A stretch of 64,000 nucleotides of DNA from the NCBI GenBank assembly GCA_000612485.1, contig CP007494.1, forward strand, positions 2,294,001 to 2,358,000. Reading direction: 5' to 3'. Below are positions 18,449 through 26,388 of this stretch, in pieces; position 1 is the stretch's first letter, and the number at the start of each line of letters is the position of its first letter. The notes beneath the pieces are model-generated. The model saw nothing but the letters and a program-made list of their open reading frames with translations, was not told the origin of the DNA and did no database searches. Position numbers and translations under genes: made by a program. Source of the stretch: Bordetella holmesii ATCC 51541 (GTDB lineage: Bacteria; Pseudomonadota; Gammaproteobacteria; Burkholderiales; Burkholderiaceae_B).

Positions 18449-18709
18449 ATGAAGAAACGATTTACGGAAGAGCAAATCATCGGCGTGCTCAAGGAAGCCG
18501 ATGCAGGTGCCAAGCCCGCAGAGTTGTGCCGCAAGCACGGAATCTCCGAGGCAACGTACTACAACTGGAAGGCGAAGTTCGGTGGCATGACGGTGTCGGA
18601 CGCTCAGAGGCTCAAGGAGCTGGAGCAGGAGAACAACAAGCTCAAGAAGCTGTTGGCCGAGTCGATGCTGGACAAGGCGGCGCTTCAGGATCTGCTAAGC
18701 CGAAAGTAG
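18449..18709 (+). CDS. IS3-family transposase OrfA
   Basis: 86 residues from ATG at 18449; an ATG two codons earlier is also possible, but AAAGGA is better placed for this one. Helix-turn-helix DNA-binding region (AELCRKHGISEATYYNWK) followed by a leucine-zipper-like coiled coil (LKELEQENNKLKKLLAESML). Ends LLSRK at CGAAAGTAG, where a -1 shift would lead into orfB to make the full transposase OrfAB. Confidence 0.88.
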   Translation: MKKRFTEEQIIGVLKEADAGAKPAELCRKHGISEATYYNWKAKFGGMTVSDAQRLKELEQENNKLKKLLAESMLDKAALQDLLSRK

Positions 18710-19569
18710 TCAGCCCGCAGGCCAAACGCGAGGCGGTCAGGACATTAATGACCGAGCGCAGCATGGGTGTTACCCGGGCCTGTGGGCTGGTAGGAATTTC
18801 GCGGTCGCTGTTTGCCTACGAGAGCACACGCTCAGGCGATGCTGCGCTGACCGAGCGCATGAAAGAGATGGCAGTGGCGAAACGACGCTACGGCTATCGG
18901 AGGATCCATGTGCTCTTACGTCGCGAAGGCTGGCAAGCAAATCACAAGCGAATCTGGCGGCTGTACAGTCTGGCAGGGTTAAGCGTGCGAAAACGAAAGC
19001 GTAAGCGAATCGCGGCGACCGAGCGCGTGGTTCGCCCAGCGGCAATCGCGCCGAATCAGAGTTGGTCAATGGACTTTGTGGCCGACGGCCTAGCCTATGG
19101 CCGCCGATTCCGCTGTTTGACTATCGTCGATGACTACACTCACGAATGCCTGGCCATCGAGGTCGATACGTCGTTGCCGGGACTGCGTGTTGCCATGGTG
19201 CTGCAACGGCTGGCGGAGATGCGTGGCCTGCCGCGATCTATTACCGTGGACAACGGGCCAGAGTTCGCCGGAAGAGCCTTGGACGCCTGGGCCTACCAAG
19301 CAGGCGTAAAGCTGTCGTTTATTCGGCCGGGTAAGCCGGTGGAGAACGCTTATATCGAAAGTTTCAACGGCAAGTTCCGCGACGAATGCCTTAACGAGCA
19401 CTGGTTCTTGTCCCTGCGACAGGCTAAAAGCTTGATCGAAAACTGGCGAGTCGAGTACAACACCGATCGGCCTCACAGCGCGCTCGGATATTTAACGCCG
19501 GCGCAATTCGTGCAGGCTCATCAGAAAGAAGGTCTTTTACCCCTGGGCTCTATGTCGGTGCCGTACTAA
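18688..19569 (+). CDS. IS3-family transposase OrfB (DDE catalytic subunit)
   Basis: Frame -1 relative to orfA; the precise entry point is uncertain and it is probably made by programmed -1 frameshifting near GCCGAAAG. About 290 residues: KPKVVSPQAKREAVRTLM, the HTH_21-like region YGYRRIHVLLRREGW, and the rve domain with catalytic Asp in WSMDFVADGL, Asp in TVDNGPEFAGRA and Glu in NAYIESFNGKFRDECLN. All three DDE residues are present, so the enzyme should be functional. Confidence 0.88.
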   Translation, partial: GSAKPKVVSPQAKREAVRTLMTERSMGVTRACGLVGISRSLFAYESTRSGDAALTERMKEMAVAKRRYGYRRIHVLLRREGWQANHKRIWRLYSLAGLSVRKRKRKRIAATERVVRPAAIAPNQSWSMDFVADGLAYGRRFRCLTIVDDYTHECLAIEVDTSLPGLRVAMVLQRLAEMRGLPRSITVDNGPEFAGRALDAWAYQAGVKLSFIRPGKPVENAYIESFNGKFRDECLNEHWFLSLRQAKSLIENWRVEYNTDRPHSALGYLTPAQFVQAHQKEGLLPLGSMSVPY

Positions 19570-19585
19570 ATCTGGGGGCAGGTCA

Positions 19586-19630
19586 GTCCCAATGCATTCA
19601 CGGCCCCGATCTGACAGCAGACTGCAGGCA
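19586..19630. other. short spacer between IS3 element and ISL3 copy 2
   Basis: About 45 bp of non-IS sequence (GTCCCAATGCATTC ... CTGCAGGC). It matches neither flank of ISL3 copy 1, so it is what is left of the sequence between the ssrA terminator and the deleted region. Confidence 0.6.
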
Positions 19631-19641
19631 AAAAAAATGGT

Positions 19642-20862
19642 TCATCGAGGAATACCGGGGAATGCAGACCGGATCTTGAGGAAGAAGTACTCCTGATCGC
19701 GGTAGCCGTAGGCGCGGCGCTTGATGACTTTGATGGTGTTGTTGATGCCCTCGACGATGCTGGTGTTGAGCCGGTGGCGACAGCGAGACAGAATCCCGTG
19801 CAGATAGGCTTTTAGCTTGAGCGCGAAGTGAGCCAAGGCGGCGATGCCGCTGCCCTGAGCCTGTTGCAGCCAGTGATCCCATGCCTGGCGGGCGTAGCCG
19901 GGGTGTTGGTAGAACCACAGCTGTTTGAGCTCATCGCGCATCAGATAAGCGGTGAGCAAGGGCTGGTTGGCCTGGAGCAACTCGTCCAACTTTACCGATT
20001 GGCACGGATCGAGGTTTTTGCGATTGCGCAGCAGTAGCCAGCGACTGGACTTGATCACCCGGCGGGCCGGCTTGTCGTGCCGCAACTGGTTCGCTTGGTC
20101 TACACGCACCCGGTCTATCACTTCACGGCCGTACTTGGCCACGACGTGGAACAGGTCGTAGACGATCTCGGCGTTGGGGCAGTTGGCCTGGATCTCCAGC
20201 TCATAGGCCGTCGTCATGTCGATCGCTACGGCCCGGATCTGCTGGGCAACCCCAGTTGGCAGTTGTTCGAAGAAGGCTCTGGCCGTCTCGCGCGAGCGGC
20301 CATCACCGATCCATAGCACCTGACGGCGGATCGGATCGACAACGACCGTGGCATAACGATGGCCCTTGTGTAGAGCGAACTCGTCCATCGCTAGGTAGTG
20401 GATCTGGCTCCAGTCCGGCTCTTGGATCGCCCGTCGCAGCAGGGCCTTGTCCAGCGCCTTGACCGTGTGCCAACCCAGTTGGAAGAAGCGCGCCACGGCC
20501 AGAATGTTGCTGGACTCAAGCAACTGGCTGACCGCCTCGGCCAGCCGGTCGGTCACTCGCTGGTAACGGCCCAGCCAGCTCAGCCTCTCCAGATGCGGTC
20601 CACCGCACTGCTCGCACCAGACCCGCCGACGCGGCACTACCAGCGTCACTCGCAGCGCCATTAGCGGCAGATCCCGCACCCGGCGCGTGGTCGTCTCATG
20701 CACCTGCCGACATCGGTTGCCGCAGTGCTCGCAGTGCATCGTTCGCGCTGAAGGCTTCAGGTAAATCGTGACCGTCCGGCTCTCACCTTCAGGCCACACG
20801 ACCCGCTCCACCCGATAACCTTCCCACCCACCCAACCTCTCGATCGTCTTGCGGTCCAGCAT
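19642..20862 (-). CDS. ISL3-family transposase (IS1001-like)
   Basis: 406 residues. N-terminal zinc-binding region (MHCEHCGNRCRQVHE and VWCEQCGGPHLERL: two CxxC pairs), a helix-turn-helix in the middle (VARFFQLGWHTVKALDK), and the DDE_Tnp_ISL3 catalytic domain with Asp in YLAMDEFALHKG, Asp in VAIDMTTAYE, and a distal acidic residue in TSIVEGINNTIKVIKRRA. Ends FPGIPR just inside the left terminal repeat. Intact and presumably active; its translation start lies 10 bases past a strong hairpin. Confidence 0.92.
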   Translation of the reverse strand: MLDRKTIERLGGWEGYRVERVVWPEGESRTVTIYLKPSARTMHCEHCGNRCRQVHETTTRRVRDLPLMALRVTLVVPRRRVWCEQCGGPHLERLSWLGRYQRVTDRLAEAVSQLLESSNILAVARFFQLGWHTVKALDKALLRRAIQEPDWSQIHYLAMDEFALHKGHRYATVVVDPIRRQVLWIGDGRSRETARAFFEQLPTGVAQQIRAVAIDMTTAYELEIQANCPNAEIVYDLFHVVAKYGREVIDRVRVDQANQLRHDKPARRVIKSSRWLLLRNRKNLDPCQSVKLDELLQANQPLLTAYLMRDELKQLWFYQHPGYARQAWDHWLQQAQGSGIAALAHFALKLKAYLHGILSRCRHRLNTSIVEGINNTIKVIKRRAYGYRDQEYFFLKIRSAFPGIPR

Positions 20863-20871
20863 GATCCCGGC

Positions 20872-20898
20872 CTTGATCCTTGAAAATCAAGGATCAAG
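20872..20898 (-). promoter_or_regulatory. perfect 12-bp hairpin before the ISL3 transposase start
   Basis: CTTGATCCTTGA and TCAAGGATCAAG form a perfect 12-bp stem around a 3-base loop. Reading the minus strand, its 3' arm ends in AAG of the AAGG that lies 8 bases before the transposase ATG, so the stem can cover the ribosome binding site when transcription enters from outside the element. Confidence 0.6.
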
Positions 20899-20943
20899 CG
20901 TAACGGCAATCAAGCACGGCTCCACGCTATTCCGCGATGAACC

Positions 20944-20971
20944 AAAAAAATCCCAACCGGCAAAGGTTGGG
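20944..20971 (-). terminator. rho-independent terminator of ssrA
   Basis: CCCAACC GGCAAA GGTTGGG (20952-20971) forms a 7-bp stem followed, on the minus strand, by ATTTTTTT. The T-tract coincides with one copy of the 8-bp duplication made by ISL3 copy 2, so the terminator was restored by the insertion itself. Confidence 0.8.
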
Positions 20972-20982
20972 ATTTCTGAATT

Positions 20983-21371
20983 TGGTGGAGCCGGGGGAAT
21001 TGAACCCCCGTCCGCAAGCCCTCCACAGTCAGTTCTACATGCTTAGTCGATCTATTTGGATTTAACCCCGGACTTAGCCGATCAACGGGCCGGACCGAGG
21101 CGATTCACGTAATTTAAATCTGAGCCGTGTGACCCCAGCGCAGACCGATTCCTTGTGAATAACGTTGCTGTGGTTCGAGGGTTGCCCCCCTAGGAAGTTG
21201 CCTTCCTCCACCTGACCCAAGGACAGATCAGTGCAACGGCTCACCGCTTAAGCGGCGAGAGCGAAACGCTCGTCGTTGGCGTTTGTTTTGTTTCCAGTGG
21301 ATTTACGAGCTTACTGGTGCTCGGCATGCCCTGAGCTGCTTCATGACCCACGTCGAATCCGGATCGGCCCC
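20983..21371 (-). ncRNA. ssrA: transfer-messenger RNA (tmRNA), one-piece
   Basis: 389 nt. The 5' GGGGCCG pairs with the 3' CGGCTCC ahead of the encoded ACCA; the T-arm is GGGGGTTCAATTCCCCC. The tag frame (minus strand 21280-21248) reads ANDERFALAA then TAA, the tag I know from beta-proteobacteria. tmRNA with SmpB frees stalled ribosomes and marks the unfinished protein for proteolysis. A -10-like TACAAT lies just upstream (rc of 21385-21390). The gene is complete; its 3' end is a common integration target, and here it borders the plasticity zone. Confidence 0.96.
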
Positions 21372-21429
21372 TAGGGAACTTCCTATTGTACGTTAAATGG
21401 GTGTCGGGCGCTGGATGGCAAGCGCACGT

Positions 21430-22403
21430 TCAGTTGGTCTGGATATGGGCGCTGTCAATGATTTGGGTCCAGCGCCGGGTTTCACCTGCCGAGAGCTTGG
21501 CCAGATCGTCGGCGGTACCGGGATAGGGCAAGGCGCCTTGATCGGCAAGAAGGGAGACGGTGGCCGGCTCGCGGGCGATGGCGAGGATGGTTTCCTGAAG
21601 TTTCTGGATGATCGGCGCGCTGGTGCCGGCCGGGGCCATGACGCCATACCAGGACTCTACGACGGCGTCGGCCACGCCGCTTTCGGTCAGGGTAGGTACA
21701 TCCGGGATGGTGGAGCTGCGTTGCGCACTGGCCACTGCGAGAACACGAATTTTGCCTGGTTTGATATAGGCCAGGACGTTGGGCAGGTTGGCAAACAGGA
21801 TCTGCACTTGGCCGGAAAGCAGGTCCGCGGTGGCGGGGCCGGCGCCACGATAGGGAACGTGGGCGAACTGGGTGCCGGTACGCGCCATGAAGAGTTCACC
21901 GGTCATGTGGTTGACGGATCCGATGCCAGCGGAGGCCATGTTGAGCTTTCCGGGGTTGGCGCGCGCGTATTGGAGAAGCTCTGCCACGCTTTTGGCCGGC
22001 GTATCGGCGGAGACCGCCAGTACGTTGGGTACAGTGGCAAATAAGGCGATGGGAGAAAAATCGTTTTGAGCGTCGTAGTGCAGCTCCCGGGCCAGCAGTG
22101 GCTGGATGGACTGCTGGCCCATCGTGGCCAGTAGCAGGGTGTAGCCATCTGCCGGCGATTTGGCGACAAAGCCCGCCCCGATGCTGCCGCCACCACCAGG
22201 CTTGTTCTCGACGATGACGGTCTGCCCCAGGACTTCGCTCATCCGGGTGGCGAGCAGCCGGCCCATGAGGTTGACGGTTCCGCCTGGCGCAAAAGGCACG
22301 ACCAGGGTGATGGGCTTATTGGGATAAGACTGGGCGCGTGCCTGGGGGCTGGCCCGAAGCCGAGGCCAAGAGCAATGCAGGCTGCCGTGGCGATTTTGAA
22401 CAT
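21430..22403 (-). pseudogene. tripartite tricarboxylate transporter receptor (Bug/TctC family), frameshift in signal peptide
   Basis: The start ATG at 22403 gives a signal peptide (MFKIATAACIALGLGFG), but the mature protein SYPNKPITLVVPFAPGGTV lies in another frame. One extra base in the run 22344-22348 (five G on the plus strand) joins them as ...ASPQARAQSYPNKP, with a normal AQS cleavage region. The mature part, to 21430, is a complete Bug protein of about 300 residues (VIVENKPGGGGSIGAG; HMTGELFMARTG; PYRGAGPATADLLSGQ). Bug proteins are periplasmic carboxylate-binding receptors, highly expanded in Bordetella. Directly downstream of the lyase-like gene on the same strand. Confidence 0.82.
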
Positions 22404-22437
22404 GGTTTTCCCCTTGTGTATGAATGGTATGGGAGGA

Positions 22438-23946
22438 TCAGTGCGTCTGGGCGAGTAGTTCGTCCATGCCTTGGCGCAGTTGCTTCTGTGCGCGGGCGAC
22501 GCGTTGCACGGTGTGCTCCAGGCTCAGGCGCCGCGTCTGCAGGGCCTGATCTTGTTCTGCGAGTCTGGCCGCAACGAGTTCGGAAGCCGGGCCACCGCCG
22601 GAGCGCCGCGCGTTGACGTTGCGCACCGGGTCCAGGCAGCCGCGCAGTTGTGCTTCGGGCAGCATGATGGAGCGGCCCAGTTGCTCAAGGGCGGCGTCAT
22701 GGATCATGGCGGAACTGATCTGATGGGCGGCCAGGCCCTGTTCCAGGGCCTGGCGCACGACGGCGCCGATGATGTGATGGGCGTCCCGGAAAGAGATATC
22801 GGCGTCTCGCACCAGCAGGTCGGCCAGATCGGTGACGGTAGAGAAGTCTTCGGCGGCATGCGCGGCCATGTGTGCGGTCTTGGGCTGCGCTTCGCGCACG
22901 ACCAGCTCCATCAGCGCGAGGCAGCGTAAGGCTTCTTCGCAGGCTTCCCAGCAGGTCCGCGTGCTCTCCCGGCTGCTATCGCCGGAGTGCGTGAAGTGCG
23001 TGGACTTGACCGTGGACAGCGCCGCGCCGGTCAGGCCGATGAGGTGACCGGTTTTACCCCGCAGATACTCGAGTACGGCCGGGTTTTTCTTCTGCGGCAT
23101 GATGCTCGATGTACTGGCGACCCGGTCGGGGAAGGTGAGCAGGCCGAACTCCGGCGTGGACCAGATGTAGAAGTCCTGAACCAGTCGGCTGCAGGTCACC
23201 ATCATGATGGATAGCGCGGCGCTCAGTTCAAGCGCAAAGTCGCGCGAAGCCACGCCGTCGAGCGCATTGGCCAGCGGTTGGCTGAAGCCCAGCCACGCGC
23301 TGGTTTGGCTACGGTCGATGGCAAAAGAGGTGCCTGCCAGGGCGCAACTGCCTAAAGGGGAGCCATCAGCGCTGTCCATCGCATGCAGCAGACGGTCGAG
23401 ATCCCGCATCCAGGCGTCGGCGAGCGCCGATAGGTAATAGCCGAAGGTGATGGGTTGGGCGGCCTGCATATGCGTGTAGCCCGGCATGACGCTGCCAGTG
23501 TGCGCCGTTGCCTGAGCCAGGGCTGCGGCGATCAGTTTGGACAGCGCCTGGCCCAGGTGCAGGATGTAGTCGCGGGCTTTGATGCGATCGATCGTCGCAC
23601 CCATGTCGTTGCGGCTGCGCGCCGTATGAAGCCGGCCTCCCAAGTCGGGGCCGACCAGCTTGATCAGGTGAGCTTCGTAGTTGAAATAGGCCTCCTCGCG
23701 AGCAGCGTCCAGTTCGATGACATCCGGGCCCTGCGCTTGCATCTGCAGCAAGGCGCGCGCCAGAGGTTGGGCTTTGCCGGGCTCGAGGATGCCTTGCGCA
23801 TGCAGCATCAGCAGGTGGGCCTGGTTGATCTGGTTCAGAAGCTCGAAATTGGCATGAAACTCCCGCGTCAGACGCGGCAGGAACACGTATTGAATGACCT
23901 CTGGAGCAAGGGCTTGCTTGAGGCGGCTGCTGACTTTGGATTCCAT
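22438..23946 (-). CDS. argininosuccinate lyase-like enzyme (fumarase/aspartase superfamily)
   Basis: 502 residues. The superfamily signature SSIMPQKKNPAVLE is present, together with GGRLHTARSRNDMGATID and SVMPGYTHMQAAQPITFG, so the three active-site regions are intact. Enzymes of this superfamily release fumarate from N-substituted aspartates. It is longer than housekeeping ArgH (about 460) and sits with a Bug solute receptor and a divergent LysR regulator, so a catabolic role on an imported compound is more likely than arginine synthesis. EDDS lyase-type C-N lyases are close in size and are one possibility; I cannot decide. Confidence 0.75.
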   Translation of the reverse strand: MESKVSSRLKQALAPEVIQYVFLPRLTREFHANFELLNQINQAHLLMLHAQGILEPGKAQPLARALLQMQAQGPDVIELDAAREEAYFNYEAHLIKLVGPDLGGRLHTARSRNDMGATIDRIKARDYILHLGQALSKLIAAALAQATAHTGSVMPGYTHMQAAQPITFGYYLSALADAWMRDLDRLLHAMDSADGSPLGSCALAGTSFAIDRSQTSAWLGFSQPLANALDGVASRDFALELSAALSIMMVTCSRLVQDFYIWSTPEFGLLTFPDRVASTSSIMPQKKNPAVLEYLRGKTGHLIGLTGAALSTVKSTHFTHSGDSSRESTRTCWEACEEALRCLALMELVVREAQPKTAHMAAHAAEDFSTVTDLADLLVRDADISFRDAHHIIGAVVRQALEQGLAAHQISSAMIHDAALEQLGRSIMLPEAQLRGCLDPVRNVNARRSGGGPASELVAARLAEQDQALQTRRLSLEHTVQRVARAQKQLRQGMDELLAQTH

Positions 23947-24019
23947 TTCTCTGTCTTCAGAAGCAAAACCCTAGTCTCCGTTTTGAGTGATTCATGCGTT
24001 AAATCAGATATTTACAGCT

Positions 24020-24036
24020 ATCAATACATATTTGAT
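24020..24036. promoter_or_regulatory. candidate LysR operator between the divergent lyase and lysR genes
   Basis: ATCAATACATATTTGAT is an imperfect palindrome (ATCAA-N7-TTGAT) of the T-N11-A type bound by LysR regulators, in the 127-bp gap between divergent starts 23946 and 24074. The gap is AT-rich compared with its surroundings. Confidence 0.5.
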
Positions 24037-24073
24037 ATGCTTTGGCCCGTGTGCACAGGCACGGGAGGCAGGC

Positions 24074-24964
24074 ATGAATTTCAAGCAAGTCGAGGCGTTT
24101 CGCGCGGTGATGATGACGCGCTCGATGACGGCCGCCGCAGGGCTGTTGCATACCTCGCAGCCCAACGTCAGCCGCTGGATTGCGTTGCTTGAACAGGCGC
24201 TGGGCTTTGGCCTGTTTCAACGGGTGGGGACACGGCTGATTCCCACGCCTGAAGCCGAGGCGTTTTATGGTGAAGTCGAGCGCGCCTTCATTGGTCTGGA
24301 GTCGCTCAATGAAAGCGCCAGCTCGATACGCCGCCGAGGCACAGGGCTGCTACGGGTGGGGGCCGTCGGCTCCATCACCCAATGTGTGCTGCCCGATGCG
24401 CTGCGGTTGTTTCGGCAAACGGTATCGGACATCCCGGTGGTCATGAGTACCGGCGGCTCGGATGTGGTTGCCAAATGGATGGCAACGGGGTTCTGCGATA
24501 TCGGTTTTTGTTCTTTCCTGACCGACATCCCGACGCTGCGTTTCGAGCGTATCAATACCGCGTATGGGGTGGGCATCGTCGCACGCTCGCATCGGCTGGC
24601 ACGCAAGCGGCGCCTGGTGCCGGCCGATTTCGCCAACGAAGATTTCATCTCACTGCCTGCAGGCAGCTATAACCGCGCGGCCATCGACAGGCACTTTCCG
24701 GATGACGCACGCTTGCTGTCCATCGAGACGCCGTATGCCACCACCATCTGCAGCATGGTGAGCCGGGGGCTGGGGGTGTCCATCGTCAATCCCGTGGTTT
24801 CGCGCGCCATGCGCATCGCGGACTTGCGTGAACTGCCGTTCTCCGAAGAGGTGGCTTTCCATAGTTTCGCCGTGACGTCGGAGCAATTTCCGGTCAACGG
24901 CCTGGCGCTCAAACTGAGAGACTGTGTGCACCAGGCCTTTACGTTGCTGAGTTATCAGGCCTGA
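24074..24964 (+). CDS. LysR-family transcriptional regulator
   Basis: 296 residues from ATG at 24074, chosen because GGGAGG lies just upstream; the frame also opens at 23987 in the intergenic region. The N-terminal winged helix-turn-helix (FKQVEAFRAVMMTRSMTAAA, LLHTSQPNVSRWIALLEQAL) is followed by a periplasmic-binding-protein-like effector domain. Divergent from the lyase/Bug pair, which it very likely regulates. Overlaps the convergent MFS gene by 10 bp at the 3' end. Confidence 0.88.
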   Translation: MNFKQVEAFRAVMMTRSMTAAAGLLHTSQPNVSRWIALLEQALGFGLFQRVGTRLIPTPEAEAFYGEVERAFIGLESLNESASSIRRRGTGLLRVGAVGSITQCVLPDALRLFRQTVSDIPVVMSTGGSDVVAKWMATGFCDIGFCSFLTDIPTLRFERINTAYGVGIVARSHRLARKRRLVPADFANEDFISLPAGSYNRAAIDRHFPDDARLLSIETPYATTICSMVSRGLGVSIVNPVVSRAMRIADLRELPFSEEVAFHSFAVTSEQFPVNGLALKLRDCVHQAFTLLSYQA

Positions 24965-26190
24965 CTGACCGCCGCGTCACACGATGCGGTGGTAGTCTGC
25001 CGGCGTCTCGTGCATGCCATGAGCGCGATGGCGAGCGTCAGGGCAGCCAACAAGATGAGCGACGAAAACCAACCCAGCGCGTGCAATCCCCATTGGTCGA
25101 TGACGTTGCCGCCCACGGCAGCGCCCAGGCCGATACCGATGTTGGCTCCGGAGATATTCAGCGACGCGGCAAAGGCGGGTGCCTGCGGGGCGGATTTCAT
25201 CACTCTGACGTGACACACGATAAAGAGTGCGGCCTGTGCGATACCCCAGGCACCCAGGGTCAGCGCCAGCGGCAGCGGTGCGCGCATCGTCAGAGAGAGA
25301 ATCGCCAGACTGATGGCCGTCAGCGCGGTAAAGAGCGCGGTGGCACCCAGCGGGGTTTTGTCCACCAGCCGTCCACCCAGTGTGTTGCCCAGAATACCAA
25401 TTGCGCCGAACCCCATCATGCTCCAGCCGACCAGGCGTGCGTCCAAGCCGGCCAGACGTTCCAGCATATCGGCCAGATAGGTGTATGCCGTGAACATCCC
25501 GGTGAAGACCAGCAGCGACAGCACCACATGAGCAAGCACGATGGGGTCGCGCGCGATACGCAACTGGGCAGCCAGCCGCAGGCCGTCGCGTGGGCTGCGC
25601 AGGCGGGGAAAGCGCCAGGCCAGCAATAGCGCCTTGGCGAATGACAGCGCGGCCAACAGGCCGAAGGCGGCGCGCCAGCCCAAGGCATCCGAGATCAGCA
25701 CGCCCAGGGGAATGCCGAAGACGGTGGCCGCCACGATGCCGAATGCCACCATGGAGATCGCCCGCCCCGCATGGGCGGGGCCGACCACTTCAACGGCCGT
25801 GGCGCTGGCCAGTGACCAAAAGACGGGTAGCGCCAATGCCGGGACGAAGCGCGCTACTGCCATGATCCAGATATTGGGCGCATAGGCGGCCAGTACATTG
25901 GACAGGCCGAACAACACCAGTATCCCGATGAACAGGCGCTTGCGCTCCAGGCGCGCGGCGAGCGCCGTGAGCAAGGGGCCCGTGCTCGCCACTGTAAACG
26001 CAAAAAGCGAGACCAGCAGGCCGGCCTGCGAGACGGTGACCTGCAATTCTCGCGCCATGGGCGGCAACAGGCCAATAATAAGAAATTCCGTGGTCAGGAT
26101 GGTGAATCCTGCCGCAGACAGCAGCACGATGGGTAAAAGCATGGGGGTCTCGTGGCGGGCCGCCGCGCGGTCAGAGCTGCGCGAGGCCAT
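24955..26190 (-). CDS. MFS transporter (DHA1/AraJ-like)
   Basis: 411 residues with about twelve hydrophobic helices, e.g. MLLPIVLLSAAGFTILTTEF and GPLLTALAARLERKRLFIGI, the latter containing an LxxRxxRKR-like loop 2-3 motif. The pattern is of AraJ/NepI-type drug or sugar efflux permeases driven by proton exchange. The start is uncertain: 26190 gives a 16-residue hydrophilic N-tail, 26142 starts at the first helix; neither has a good ribosome binding site. Substrate unknown. Confidence 0.8.
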   Translation of the reverse strand: MASRSSDRAAARHETPMLLPIVLLSAAGFTILTTEFLIIGLLPPMARELQVTVSQAGLLVSLFAFTVASTGPLLTALAARLERKRLFIGILVLFGLSNVLAAYAPNIWIMAVARFVPALALPVFWSLASATAVEVVGPAHAGRAISMVAFGIVAATVFGIPLGVLISDALGWRAAFGLLAALSFAKALLLAWRFPRLRSPRDGLRLAAQLRIARDPIVLAHVVLSLLVFTGMFTAYTYLADMLERLAGLDARLVGWSMMGFGAIGILGNTLGGRLVDKTPLGATALFTALTAISLAILSLTMRAPLPLALTLGAWGIAQAALFIVCHVRVMKSAPQAPAFAASLNISGANIGIGLGAAVGGNVIDQWGLHALGWFSSLILLAALTLAIALMACTRRRQTTTASCDAAVSQA

Positions 26191-26388
26191 GTGAACAGAT
26201 CGGGTGGGTCAACCCGCCCGCGGGCCCAAGGGGGCCGCGGAGGACAGCCATTGTCCGACGCCGCTTCAACGCGATAAAGAGGGTTGCGCCGCCAGGACTG
26301 ATTGGCCAGCCCGAACAATCGCCGCGCGCGAGCAGGCGGTTATGCGTTGGCGGGTCTGCGCCTCAGGCACAGATTCGCTGAATGGAGG

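Larger units (their letters stand above)
18389..19585 (+). mobile_element. complete IS3-family element (IS407-like group)
   Basis: 1197 bp bounded by imperfect inverted repeats: TGACCTGCTCCCCGTGATTA at the left and, in reverse complement, TGACCTGCCCCCAGATTTAG at the right. It holds two overlapping frames, orfA and orfB, with orfB in the -1 frame. The flanks are CTCAG on the left and GTCCC on the right: no target duplication, and the left flank is ISL3 copy 1 while the right flank is not. A deletion or recombination has therefore removed sequence on one side since insertion. Confidence 0.88.
19639..20943 (-). mobile_element. complete ISL3-family element, IS1001-like, copy 2, with 8-bp target duplication
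   Basis: 1305 bp. Left end GGTTCATCGAGGAATACCGG; right end in reverse complement GGTTCATCGCGGAATAGCGT, a repeat of about 24 bp with three mismatches. Both flanks carry the same 8 bp, AAAAAAAT (19631-19638 and 20944-20951), the duplication length expected for ISL3. The target is the T-tract of the ssrA terminator. Size, family and transposase length agree with my memory of Bordetella IS1001 (about 1306 bp, 406 residues). One gene on the minus strand, intact. Confidence 0.9.

Noticed and set aside
17447..18538. 363-residue transposase starting at 18538
   Set aside because: Its first ~50 residues come from the IS3 element read in reverse; it is a chimeric frame, not a gene.
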